Shown: positions 1 to 6,997 of the stretch, in pieces
Position numbering within the stretch: the stretch's first letter is position 1
How the letters are laid out: each line of letters starts with the position of its first letter
Source of the DNA: Bacteroidales bacterium
Lineage (GTDB): Bacteria; Bacteroidota; Bacteroidia; Bacteroidales; Tenuifilaceae
DNA length: 64,000 nucleotides
NCBI GenBank assembly: GCA_013376985.1
Contig: JACABB010000005.1
Span: forward strand, 61,717 to 125,716
Reading direction: 5' to 3'
Translations under genes and position numbers: made by a program
The notes under the pieces: generated by a model
The model's input: the letters and a program-made list of their open reading frames with translations, nothing else
What the model was told of the DNA's origin: nothing
Database searches by the model: none

Positions 1-121
1 ATATCATAAATACGTATTTAATGTTACTTATATTGACAAAAAAAATAACTTGTATATTGATACAAATAATTTTATTAATATTGTATTTAATTATATACGC
101 CTTGCATGACAAATTCTATTT

Positions 122-1000
122 ATGGGCATACAGATTAACAGGAAAACAATTAAAGCATTTATACTAGATGAGCTTTCAGGAGAAATGCTGTCATTAGTTT
201 CGAATGCAATACTCACGGATGAGCGTTTAGCAAAAATCTTCGAGGAAGAAAAGTTTAAAATTGATATAAAACGATACCATGATAATGAGATGACCCCAAC
301 CCAAAGGCTTGAGTTTGAGAGCAGGCAAATAAAGGAATTGAAATTTTCTGTTGAGGTTAACCAGAACGAAGAAAAAAACAACTCTTCGGATGAGCTTCCT
401 TTAAGAAGAAAACTGGATGAGGCTCACAGTACTTATAAATCTTCCCAAAAGCAGCATAGCAACGCCCCTCGGAAATATTCTATAAATAGGAGATTTAAAT
501 ACTGGCTGGCAGCTGCGACAATCGTAATGCTGATTATTTCAGGTGAATGGATAAACTATAATCTTCAACCCAGCGATTCATTGGAAAACAGTCTGTATAC
601 AGAATATTATAAACGACTTGGTCCAGAGGATTTTTATTTATTTAATAACAACTCTTTGGATATAGCCAAGCAGAAATACGTAGATGGAGAATATTCCAAT
701 GCTATTTTACTTTTAAGGGATATTCCATCAACGATAAACGTGGAGGTCGAGAAAAATTTCTTCATCGGATTATCCATGATGGAGATTGGTAGGTACAATG
801 TAGCATTAGGTTACTACAATCAGGCTCTTTCTAGTCAGAGCGATTTCAATCTTATTCCTCAAACCAGATGGTATCTGGGGCTTTGCTACCTTAAAATTGG
901 GGACAGGAAGAAAGCAATAGATACCTTTCAGACTATTGTGGATAGGAATGATTACAACTACAAACAAGCTAAAAAGATCCTAAAAAAACTTCGCGATTAG
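122..1000 (+). CDS. TPR membrane protein with anti-sigma-like N-terminus
   Basis: A 292-residue protein. The N-terminal part (about residues 50-75) reads like the helical region of anti-sigma factors, with a motif like YHDNEMTPTQRLEFE, but has no zinc-binding Cys/His. One membrane segment follows at about 127-146. Residues about 165-290 hold two or three degenerate TPR units and would lie outside the cytoplasm. Proteins of this build often sit next to an ECF sigma factor and a CHAT-TPR protein in Bacteroidota; that is family context recalled, not proven here. It converges on the CHAT gene with a one-base gap between the stops. If a sigma partner exists it lies left of the window, since 1-121 is AT-rich and non-coding. 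Confidence 0.7.
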   Translation: MGIQINRKTIKAFILDELSGEMLSLVSNAILTDERLAKIFEEEKFKIDIKRYHDNEMTPTQRLEFESRQIKELKFSVEVNQNEEKNNSSDELPLRRKLDEAHSTYKSSQKQHSNAPRKYSINRRFKYWLAAATIVMLIISGEWINYNLQPSDSLENSLYTEYYKRLGPEDFYLFNNNSLDIAKQKYVDGEYSNAILLLRDIPSTINVEVEKNFFIGLSMMEIGRYNVALGYYNQALSSQSDFNLIPQTRWYLGLCYLKIGDRKKAIDTFQTIVDRNDYNYKQAKKILKKLRD

Positions 1001-1001
1001 G

Positions 1002-3746
1002 CTAAGACCTTCCAGCGTCACCATATCTGGAAGTGTCTGCACCCAATAGTATCTTTATCGCCCTTCGTTTCCATACAAGAAGGAATAGAACTATAATTAT
1101 GGTAACAATAAGTATCACCTTCTTAAGAATCCAGTAATGGTAAAGCGCATTCTGACTCCCGTTCACTACTATACCCGCCCAGTAACGTGGGTGAGCAGAA
1201 ATTGGTTCAACCATTTCAAGGTTCTTCAGTTTGGCAAGCCTTAGCGCCTCATCCTTCCGCATTCCTTTAAGCAGGTTCAGGTAAAAATCGTTTAGTATAT
1301 TGTTTGTTGACCTATCGGCTGCTGCCCAAAGCGACATCACCACCGATTTGCTGCCAGCATACATAAAACTTCGGCTTATACTTAGCACCCCTTCCCCTTC
1401 CGATAGTTTCCCAGACCCAGAGAAGCACGATCCAAGCACAACCATCTCCGCATTCAGCTGCATGTTGTAAACCTCCCAGGCGTGTAGGTAGTCATCGTCA
1501 GTTGAGTCAGTAGGAGTGGATAGGACTAGTTTCGAATTTGCTGGGTTAAGGGTATCCTCAAAACCATGCGCATAGAAATGGATTATACCATAGCTGTTGC
1601 TGTACTTCCTGAAGTTTTCTTCCGTAGCGTTACTCCCAGTTAATGATTTTCCAAATGTTAGCAGCGCAATCTTTCTTACACTCTGTAATCCAATAGGGAT
1701 ACTCCTTAGCGAATCCTTGGAGGTCTTATAATCGGGAGCTATCCCCAGAAAATCGGGCGAACCTTTATGAGTGCAATTCAGAGAATTGCTATATAGCGTG
1801 GCGGAGTATGCGTAACCAATAGGGTACTTCATTAGTAGGTAGGGCTCATGCACGTAATCCCGCCTATCGCCCTCTTGGTAAGGTCTATCGGTAAGCACAT
1901 CAAAGGAAATAAGTCCCAGTTTGCCATCGGGAATTATCAGCAGGTTCTTACCCTTTAGCAAAGGCTCAACGGGGTAAATCAGCTTTTTGTAAAGGGTATA
2001 CGCAGCATCCCTGTACTTGTAGTAACCCGTTGAGTAGAAGCTGCGCATGGCATAAATTAGAAAGTTAAGCTGGCGCAGGAAAGTGGTATCCGCCTCCTGC
2101 CTCACCAGCTGGAAAGTATCCTTGGTAATAGCAAAGGTATACAGTTCCTTATCTCCCAACACGTATTCCAGCACAGCCTCCTTTTTTTCCATTGCCTGTT
2201 GTAGCTGCGGTAAGCTTACTACTTGATTGCTGTATTTCTGTTTATAGTATTCGGGGTAATTGCTTTCTATATCTTTCACGAGTTGCTCGCTTTCCCTTAC
2301 CAGACCGAACAGTTCGGCATTCAGCTTTTCCAGCTTATCGGTACTTGGGCGTTCCAGCTTGCTCTCCTCGTCTAGGGTGTATTGAAGGCTACTAATCCGT
2401 TCTTTAATTCTAAGCTCCCTGCTAGTAACACTATCAGGAATACCCGTTCTACTCCGTGCCATGTTCTCGCTCTGGAGCTGGCGCAGAACGCCGTACTTGC
2501 CCCGCTCAGCGAACTCGAAGGCAAGGGATTTATATACCTCATCATTCGTTTGTAGGTATAGCTGGTAGGCAAGGGTTACAATAGCAGTAAACACCTCATG
2601 CTCGTGCGATGAGATTTGTAGCTTAGAGCTCTCGTAGGAGTAGCCCATACGTAGCTTCTCGATATAGCCCGCCGTAAGCCGATAGGCTTCCAGAGCCGCC
2701 AAAAGGTAAGAAGAGCTATTCTGCTGTTTTGAGAACTCTGTAAGAGCTTTGCCTTTGGCTTTTAGTATTTCAATCAGCTCTATACTGGGGAAGATATCTT
2801 TACTGGGATTTGCTAGGATTGAAGTATCATTAAATGTGTAAACTTTTGCAATAATTGATCGCTGATAGCTTTGTAAAGCATTTAAGTAGTTCTCTCTATG
2901 ACTTAAAAGATTTCCCATTCCCAGTAAACAGTAAGAGGTGTATGGATGCTTCAGTCCAACTGTATTAAGCAAAGTTTGGTACCCTTTTTTATAATACTTC
3001 GAGCTATTTGTATAATCATTTAATTCATTGAAATACTGCGCATAGTTGATATATGACATCGCCGTTTTGTAATGCTTTGGGCCATATTCATTCGTATAGC
3101 TCTGAATAGATAGAAGGTAGTACCGATTCGCCTCATCATATTTTCTTAAACTTTGGCAAAACAGACCTGCATTGTAGTACGTATCGCCTAACTCACTTAT
3201 ATGATTTTCTTTAGTTTTATCTATGCTTCTCTGATAATAGTATAACGATTTTTCCCACTGACCCACTTTATAGTATGCAAAGCCTAGGTTGTGGTATATA
3301 TCAATTACTCTTTTAGCATTTTCATTTGGAGTATTGCCTAATTCAGATAAAGCAAAACCGTAATAGCTAATCGCTTTACTGTACTCTCCTTGCAATGCGT
3401 ATAGACCCCCTAAGTTATTATATACTATTGATTTGCTGTTTTTATCCGCCTTTGTTTCTATTGCCCTACTATAATACTCTATCGCTGTTGCGATACTTCC
3501 CTGTCTTCTATATAAAACCCCGAGGGTGTTATATAGCTTGAAGAACTTCGGTTTGAAATCTAAGCTGTCATCCTTTTTAATTCGAAGTATTTCCTCAAGC
3601 AAAGGGATTGCTTTCTGATCCTCTCCAATATCTATATACCCCCACGCCCTATCGTACACGTTTTTTACATAAGTTGTATCGGGTGAAATACTTATGGCAT
3701 TACTAGCCGTGAGAATAAGAAAGTAAGTTATCAGGAAAAACTTCAT
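1002..3746 (-). CDS. Secreted or anchored TPR-CHAT caspase-like protein
   Basis: A 914-residue protein starting at the ATG at 3746; an in-frame GTG four codons upstream would also be possible, but the ATG directly precedes a clean signal peptide (MKFFLITYFLILTASNAIS). Residues about 30-330 carry repeated TPRs of the Kinesin-light-chain style. A helical linker follows, and then a CHAT domain. The CHAT catalytic dyad is visible as His727 in FYAHG and Cys774 in GSCFSG, followed by the GEGVLS motif and a conserved MSLW segment. A single membrane helix lies at about 872-892, with a short basic tail. CHAT is a clan CD (caspase/separase-like) peptidase fold. The dyad is intact, so proteolytic activity is plausible. 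It is divergent from the double-glycine peptide genes across a mirrored promoter. Confidence 0.9.
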   Translation of the reverse strand: MKFFLITYFLILTASNAISISPDTTYVKNVYDRAWGYIDIGEDQKAIPLLEEILRIKKDDSLDFKPKFFKLYNTLGVLYRRQGSIATAIEYYSRAIETKADKNSKSIVYNNLGGLYALQGEYSKAISYYGFALSELGNTPNENAKRVIDIYHNLGFAYYKVGQWEKSLYYYQRSIDKTKENHISELGDTYYNAGLFCQSLRKYDEANRYYLLSIQSYTNEYGPKHYKTAMSYINYAQYFNELNDYTNSSKYYKKGYQTLLNTVGLKHPYTSYCLLGMGNLLSHRENYLNALQSYQRSIIAKVYTFNDTSILANPSKDIFPSIELIEILKAKGKALTEFSKQQNSSSYLLAALEAYRLTAGYIEKLRMGYSYESSKLQISSHEHEVFTAIVTLAYQLYLQTNDEVYKSLAFEFAERGKYGVLRQLQSENMARSRTGIPDSVTSRELRIKERISSLQYTLDEESKLERPSTDKLEKLNAELFGLVRESEQLVKDIESNYPEYYKQKYSNQVVSLPQLQQAMEKKEAVLEYVLGDKELYTFAITKDTFQLVRQEADTTFLRQLNFLIYAMRSFYSTGYYKYRDAAYTLYKKLIYPVEPLLKGKNLLIIPDGKLGLISFDVLTDRPYQEGDRRDYVHEPYLLMKYPIGYAYSATLYSNSLNCTHKGSPDFLGIAPDYKTSKDSLRSIPIGLQSVRKIALLTFGKSLTGSNATEENFRKYSNSYGIIHFYAHGFEDTLNPANSKLVLSTPTDSTDDDYLHAWEVYNMQLNAEMVVLGSCFSGSGKLSEGEGVLSISRSFMYAGSKSVVMSLWAAADRSTNNILNDFYLNLLKGMRKDEALRLAKLKNLEMVEPISAHPRYWAGIVVNGSQNALYHYWILKKVILIVTIIIVLFLLVWKRRAIKILLGADTSRYGDAGRS

Positions 3747-3765
3747 AATAATACCCACTAAAGTC

Positions 3766-3784
3766 TATCTTTGAAGCAAAGATA
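3766..3784. promoter_or_regulatory. Palindromic bidirectional promoter element, copy 1
   Basis: A perfect inverted repeat, TATCTTTG-AAG-CAAAGATA. Each arm matches the Bacteroidota -7 consensus TAnnTTTG on its own strand, so the same 19 bp can present a -7 element toward the CHAT gene (minus) and toward the peptide genes (plus). A start point about 7 bases beyond the plus arm would leave roughly a 50-base leader before the first peptide ATG at 3831. No clear -33 TTG box was found on either side. Could instead, or also, be an operator. Confidence 0.55.
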
Positions 3785-3830
3785 TACTCTTTTACTATAG
3801 TTTATTGTTGAACTTAAAAAACTAGAAACC

Positions 3831-3950
3831 ATGAAAACTGAAAAAACAAAGAAGAACACGAACACAATGGTAGTGTTAACCTCTAAGCAGATGACCAAGA
3901 TTATCGGGGGAGACGGATTTCCAACAATCAGAGAAATAATTGAAAAATAG
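3831..3950 (+). CDS. Small double-glycine peptide 1
   Basis: A 39-residue ORF. Lysine-rich N-terminus, then VVLTSKQMTKIIGG with the Gly-Gly at residues 26-27, then a 12-residue tail ending TIREIIEK. The region before Gly-Gly resembles the leader of Bacteroidota natural-product precursor peptides (TIGR04149-like, LxxxQ/ExxxIxGG). There is no Cys, and few residues suited to lanthionine formation. The ATG follows the leader sequence AACTTAAAAAACTAGAAACC, which recurs before peptides 2 and 4. The product may be a secreted peptide, a signal, or a substrate of the divergent CHAT protein; none of these is shown. Confidence 0.7.
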   Translation: MKTEKTKKNTNTMVVLTSKQMTKIIGGDGFPTIREIIEK

Positions 3951-3976
3951 TTATTTAACTTAAAAAACTAGAAACC

Positions 3977-4129
3977 ATGAAAACAAAAAGCGCAAAAAAA
4001 AACATGAGTGTACAGATGACGTTAACTCCAAATCAACTAGCTAAAATAGTAGGTGGAAGCGACCCTGTAGCATCAGGTACAGTGCCTCCTGGCGACACAG
4101 GTACAATCAGAGAAATAATAGAAAAATAG
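3977..4129 (+). CDS. Small double-glycine peptide 2
   Basis: A 50-residue ORF, 26 bases after peptide 1 and preceded by the same AACTTAAAAAACTAGAAACC leader. It has MTLTPNQLAKIVGG with Gly-Gly at residues 26-27. The longer tail is rich in Gly, Pro, Ser and Thr, and ends with the same TIREIIEK octapeptide as peptide 1. The conserved C-terminal octapeptide, with a variable spacer between it and Gly-Gly, is unusual for bacteriocin cores. A hairpin terminator lies 27 bases after the stop. Confidence 0.7.
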   Translation: MKTKSAKKNMSVQMTLTPNQLAKIVGGSDPVASGTVPPGDTGTIREIIEK

Positions 4130-4142
4130 CCATTATTTTCTT

Positions 4143-4457
4143 TTACTTTAACTTTAAAACCCTGAGCGAATTCAGGGTTTTAATCGTTTTGTTTATGTGA
4201 GTTGTATCACCCAGATTTTTATACAATACTCCCAAAATATTATACAACTTAAAGTACTGCGAATTAAAATCTACCAAAGTATCTCTTTTGATTGCCACAA
4301 TCTCTTCCAATAGCGGAATGGCTTTGCCATTATTCCCAGACTCAATATATTCCCGTGCCTTATCATACGTTTTCTTTACATAAATTGTATCAGTTGAAAT
4401 GCTTAAGACATTGATACTCGTGAGAGCAAAGATGCAAATTGTCAGAGAGGATTTCAT
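4143..4457 (-). pseudogene. Truncated second CHAT-TPR gene (N-terminal remnant)
   Basis: An ORF of about 104 residues. Its first 80 or so residues are a clear paralogue of the N-terminus of the TPR-CHAT protein at 1002-3746: signal peptide, a DTIYVKKTYDKAREYIESG segment, one TPR, and LYNILGVLY. It then stops after an unrelated tail. All later TPRs, the CHAT domain and the membrane anchor are missing. Its 3' end runs through the hairpin terminator of peptides 1-2, as expected if a deletion joined the remnant to peptide-array sequence. It could still be translated as a short secreted TPR protein. Confidence 0.75.
4156..4181. terminator. Hairpin terminator after peptides 1-2
   Basis: A perfect 10-bp stem (AAAACCCTGA / TCAGGGTTTT) with a 6-base loop, 27 bases downstream of the peptide 2 stop. 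It lies inside the 3' end of the truncated CHAT reading frame. A-runs and T-runs on both sides mean it could act in both directions. Confidence 0.7.
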
Positions 4458-4476
4458 AATAATACCCACTTAAGCT

Positions 4477-4495
4477 TATATTTGAAACAAAGATA
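4477..4495. promoter_or_regulatory. Palindromic bidirectional promoter element, copy 2
   Basis: TATATTTG-AAA-CAAAGATA. It has the same 19-bp geometry as the element at 3766-3784, with one arm changed by a single base but still matching TAnnTTTG. It lies between the truncated CHAT remnant (minus) and peptide 3 (plus). The shared flanking sequence shows that the whole divergent unit was duplicated. Confidence 0.5.
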
Positions 4496-4531
4496 TACTT
4501 TTTTAATGTTGAACTTAAAAAACATAAAAAC

Positions 4532-4654
4532 ATGAAAACAAAAAAGACACAAAGCATGAGCACATTAGTAGTGCTAACTCCTAAACAAATGACAAATATT
4601 GTTGGAGGTGATGAAGTTGGCTTTCCAACTGATAAGGATTTTATTAAAAAATAA
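4532..4654 (+). CDS. Small double-glycine peptide 3
   Basis: A 40-residue ORF with VVLTPKQMTNIVGG (Gly-Gly at 25-26), close to peptides 1 and 2, and a tail ending DKDFIKK rather than TIREIIEK. It is preceded by a shortened form of the array leader (AACTTAAAAAACATAAAAAC). It lies downstream of the second palindromic promoter. Function unknown; same family reasoning as peptide 1. Confidence 0.65.
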   Translation: MKTKKTQSMSTLVVLTPKQMTNIVGGDEVGFPTDKDFIKK

Positions 4655-4703
4655 ATTACTCATTAACAAACAATTTAATGTTGAACTTAAAAAACTAGAA
4701 ACC

Positions 4704-4832
4704 ATGAAAACTCTAAGGAAAAAAGAAGAAAAAAAGGTAATCAAAAACTTTAAGGCTCTTAAAGTAGAAGATCTCCAACAAATAAAAGGAGGTGAAGGCA
4801 CACCAACCCAAAAAGTCTCTGATTTTGATTAG
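4704..4832 (+). CDS. Small double-glycine peptide 4
   Basis: A 42-residue ORF with a very basic N-terminus (MKTLRKKEEKKVIKNFKALK), then VEDLQQIKGG with Gly-Gly at 29-30 and a 12-residue tail. The FKALKVEDLQQIKGG form is closer to the classical Bacteroidota leader (LKxLxxxxLxxIxGG) than peptides 1-3. A longer in-frame ORF from 4599 exists, but the array leader directly before 4704 fixes this start. Confidence 0.7.
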   Translation: MKTLRKKEEKKVIKNFKALKVEDLQQIKGGEGTPTQKVSDFD

Positions 4833-5077
4833 CATTAATTCTTTTATCTCAGCGGCATTGTAAAACCTGCTACTATTGTAAAGAATGTTTATAAAATGGT
4901 ATTAGCAGGTTGCTGTGCTACCCCATATAGGCTAAGGGAAATGCCCACGGAAAGTAAAACAAGAATTTTGGGTATCAAAGTATTAAACTATAATTTAAAA
5001 GAATTCATTACTATTGTCCTAATGTTCTTTAATTAGGGCAAAAATAAACCTAAATGCGTAACTTAAAACGTAAAATC
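4833..5077. other. Non-coding gap inside the peptide array
   Basis: Contains an imperfect inverted repeat built on AACCTGCTACTA near 4867 and its complement near 4901-4913. The segment from 4914 to 4980 is richer in G and C than its surroundings. It may be a decayed insertion, but nothing identifiable as a transposase remains. Confidence 0.3.
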
Positions 5078-5203
5078 ATGAAAAATGTAAGAAAAATGAA
5101 ACAAAAGAAATCTTTAGAAGGATTCAAAGCCATTAACTCAAAGAACCTACTACAGATCAGGGGAGGGTCTGGAGATCCAATACCAAGAGGTAGTGTTCTT
5201 TAA
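5078..5203 (+). CDS. Small double-glycine peptide 5
   Basis: A 41-residue ORF, MKNVRKMKQKK at the N-terminus, then FKAINSKNLLQIRGG with Gly-Gly at 29-30, and an 11-residue tail containing two prolines. It groups with peptide 4. Its leader is a diverged version of the array leader (AACTTAAAACG...). No Cys. Confidence 0.65.
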   Translation: MKNVRKMKQKKSLEGFKAINSKNLLQIRGGSGDPIPRGSVL

Positions 5204-5248
5204 CTAGTAAAAAAAATAAACGAAATGTTTAACTTAAAACATAACGCT

Positions 5249-5293
5249 ATAAAAACTCTTAAAAAAGAAAAAATGTCACTACTGTCCGATTAA
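5249..5293 (+). pseudogene. Decayed sixth double-glycine peptide gene
   Basis: The array leader (AACTTAAAAC) recurs at 5231. It is followed by a frame that would encode a start like peptide 4 (KTLKKEK), but the ATG position is ATA and a stop comes after 14 codons, before any Gly-Gly. This reads as a dead member of the array. Confidence 0.5.
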
Positions 5294-5346
5294 AATATTA
5301 AATAATACATAAAATACTTGATATTACTACATTTAATATATAGGTC

Positions 5347-5368
5347 GCCCCTAATGGGGCTTGTTTTT
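5347..5368 (+). terminator. Terminator of the peptide array
   Basis: GCCCC-TAAT-GGGGC stem-loop followed by TTGTTTTT on the plus strand, about 50 bases after the decayed peptide. Confidence 0.65.
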
Positions 5369-5382
5369 CGGTTTAATAAAAA

Positions 5383-5490
5383 TTCTACAAATAGATCATC
5401 GCTCTGCGACTATAAAAAGCAGCATTGCTGCGAACTATTTGTAGAATAGATGATTAAATTTTAGCTAGAAGCAGCATCGCTGCGACCTAT
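5383..5490. repeat. Palindromic intergenic element
   Basis: Arms TTCTACAAATAG (5383-5394) and CTATTTGTAGAA (5435-5446) enclose a smaller palindrome around GCAGCATTGCTGC. A second GCAGCATCGCTGC unit follows at about 5470. It resembles REP-type palindromes of Bacteroidota intergenic regions. No gene lies between 5294 and 5698. Confidence 0.5.
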
Positions 5491-5589
5491 TGTTTTTAGA
5501 TTTTTTCTCGGTTAATAATGAAAAAATGTAAAAAAAATAGTTCTAATGGTACAGAATTTTAAGTTGGATAGTTTAAAAAGAAGCCTTAC

Positions 5590-5637
5590 AAAAAAACCGT
5601 ACCCCAAATGTTATATCAAACTTTTAGGGTGCGGTTT
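5590..5637 (-). terminator. Terminator of pfkA
   Basis: On the minus strand, AAACCGCACCCTAAAA pairs with GGGGTACGGTTT and is followed by a T-run. It lies about 60 bases after the pfkA stop. Confidence 0.65.
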
Positions 5638-5698
5638 AGAGCGGGGCTTTTTTTAGGTTTTAGTTAAAAACCTGCCAAGTTATTATAGGAAGATACAA

Positions 5699-6793
5699 TT
5701 AAGCACCAAAGCTAATACCAATCCCTTTGGCAGTCTTTAACAAATCACTGGTTGGATCAACAAAGTTAGGTTTGTTTATTGCATCGATCAATGGAACAGA
5801 TATAATATCAGGGTGACGGTATGCTACCATTTCGCCGAACTTTCCTTCTAAAACCATTTCGAAAGCTTTAACCCCAAATTGGGTAGCAAGTATTCTATCA
5901 TATGCAATAGGGCTACCCCCTCGTTGTAAGTGACCAAGTACTGTTTCTCGCATATCGGCTTCGAATCCTGCAACCTTAAGATCGTGAACTAGCTTGTGAG
6001 CAACACCACCAAGGCGGAGATTGTTATAGCCAACTTCATTGCTATGCTCTGAAATAAGAGTACCTCCAAATTCTGTAGCACCTTCAGCAATAACAATAAT
6101 TGCATTTCCTTTCCCTTTACTATATCGGCTGTTTAGCTTATCCAATACTTTTTGAGTATTGTATGGTATTTCAGGGATTAGGCATACCTCGGCGCCACCT
6201 GCAATAGCAGCATGTAAAGCAATCCAACCAGCAAATCTACCCATAACTTCAAGAATCAGAACTCGGTTATGACTTGCTGCTGTGGTAACTAATTTATCAA
6301 CTGCTTCGGTAGCAATTTGAACTGCAGTTTGGAAACCAAAAGTGAAATCGGTTGCAGAAAGGTCATTATCAATTGTCTTTGGAACGCCAATAATATTTAA
6401 TCCCTTTTCATATAAGTCTTGAGAGATTTTTTGAGATCCATCACCACCAATACTAATTACAGCATCTATCCCAAGGTACTGAAGTTTCCTAATCATTTCA
6501 TCAGAACGGTCGACAGAAGTCCAAATGCCATCCTTGGATTTTACTGGCCAAGCAAAGGGTCCCCCCTTGTTTGTAGTTCCTATAATTGTTCCACCTTGCA
6601 CATGGATTCCAGCCACAGCCTTCTCATCTAAAACCCTAATCTCTGTTGGTTCTCGTAAAATTCCGTCAAAAGATTGAATGCTACCAATTACCTCCCAGTC
6701 ACGTTCGTGAGCGGCACGTTTTACGATTGCCCGTATAACTGCATTTAAACCAGGACAATCACCACCACCAGTTGCCACTAAAACTCTATTCAT
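5699..6793 (-). CDS. pfkA: 6-phosphofructokinase
   Basis: A 364-residue phosphofructokinase, phosphorylating fructose 6-phosphate in glycolysis. Visible motifs: GGGDCPGLNAVIR at 9-21, GGDGS at 116-120, PKTIDND at 138-144 and MGR at 184-186. The residue after GGD is Gly, as in ATP-using enzymes (PPi enzymes have Asp there), while the Lys in PKTIDND is the form seen in PPi-dependent and group III enzymes. This mixed pair suggests an ATP-dependent group III-like enzyme; the phosphoryl donor is inferred. Stands alone, with its own terminator. The ATG is followed at once by the first beta strand, so the start is secure. Confidence 0.92.
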   Translation of the reverse strand: MNRVLVATGGGDCPGLNAVIRAIVKRAAHERDWEVIGSIQSFDGILREPTEIRVLDEKAVAGIHVQGGTIIGTTNKGGPFAWPVKSKDGIWTSVDRSDEMIRKLQYLGIDAVISIGGDGSQKISQDLYEKGLNIIGVPKTIDNDLSATDFTFGFQTAVQIATEAVDKLVTTAASHNRVLILEVMGRFAGWIALHAAIAGGAEVCLIPEIPYNTQKVLDKLNSRYSKGKGNAIIVIAEGATEFGGTLISEHSNEVGYNNLRLGGVAHKLVHDLKVAGFEADMRETVLGHLQRGGSPIAYDRILATQFGVKAFEMVLEGKFGEMVAYRHPDIISVPLIDAINKPNFVDPTSDLLKTAKGIGISFGA

Positions 6794-6997
6794 AAAAGCA
6801 ATTAATTAATTAAAAAAATATTTCGTAACGTTGAAAAAAATATTCCATGTATGTCAATTTTTCTCCAACATTGCAAAAATATAAAAAAAAGCAATGCTAT
6901 ATTAGCGGAAATTATTCAATTTCATTACTTTTTTAAGTAGTGGTTGGTGCAATCGTGTGAAATATATACTTTATATTTTAACCAAAATTTTATTAAT

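Noticed and set aside
1-121. A possible upstream gene end or RNA at the left edge
   Set aside because: AT-rich with stops in all frames; no RNA structure or tRNA-like pattern seen.
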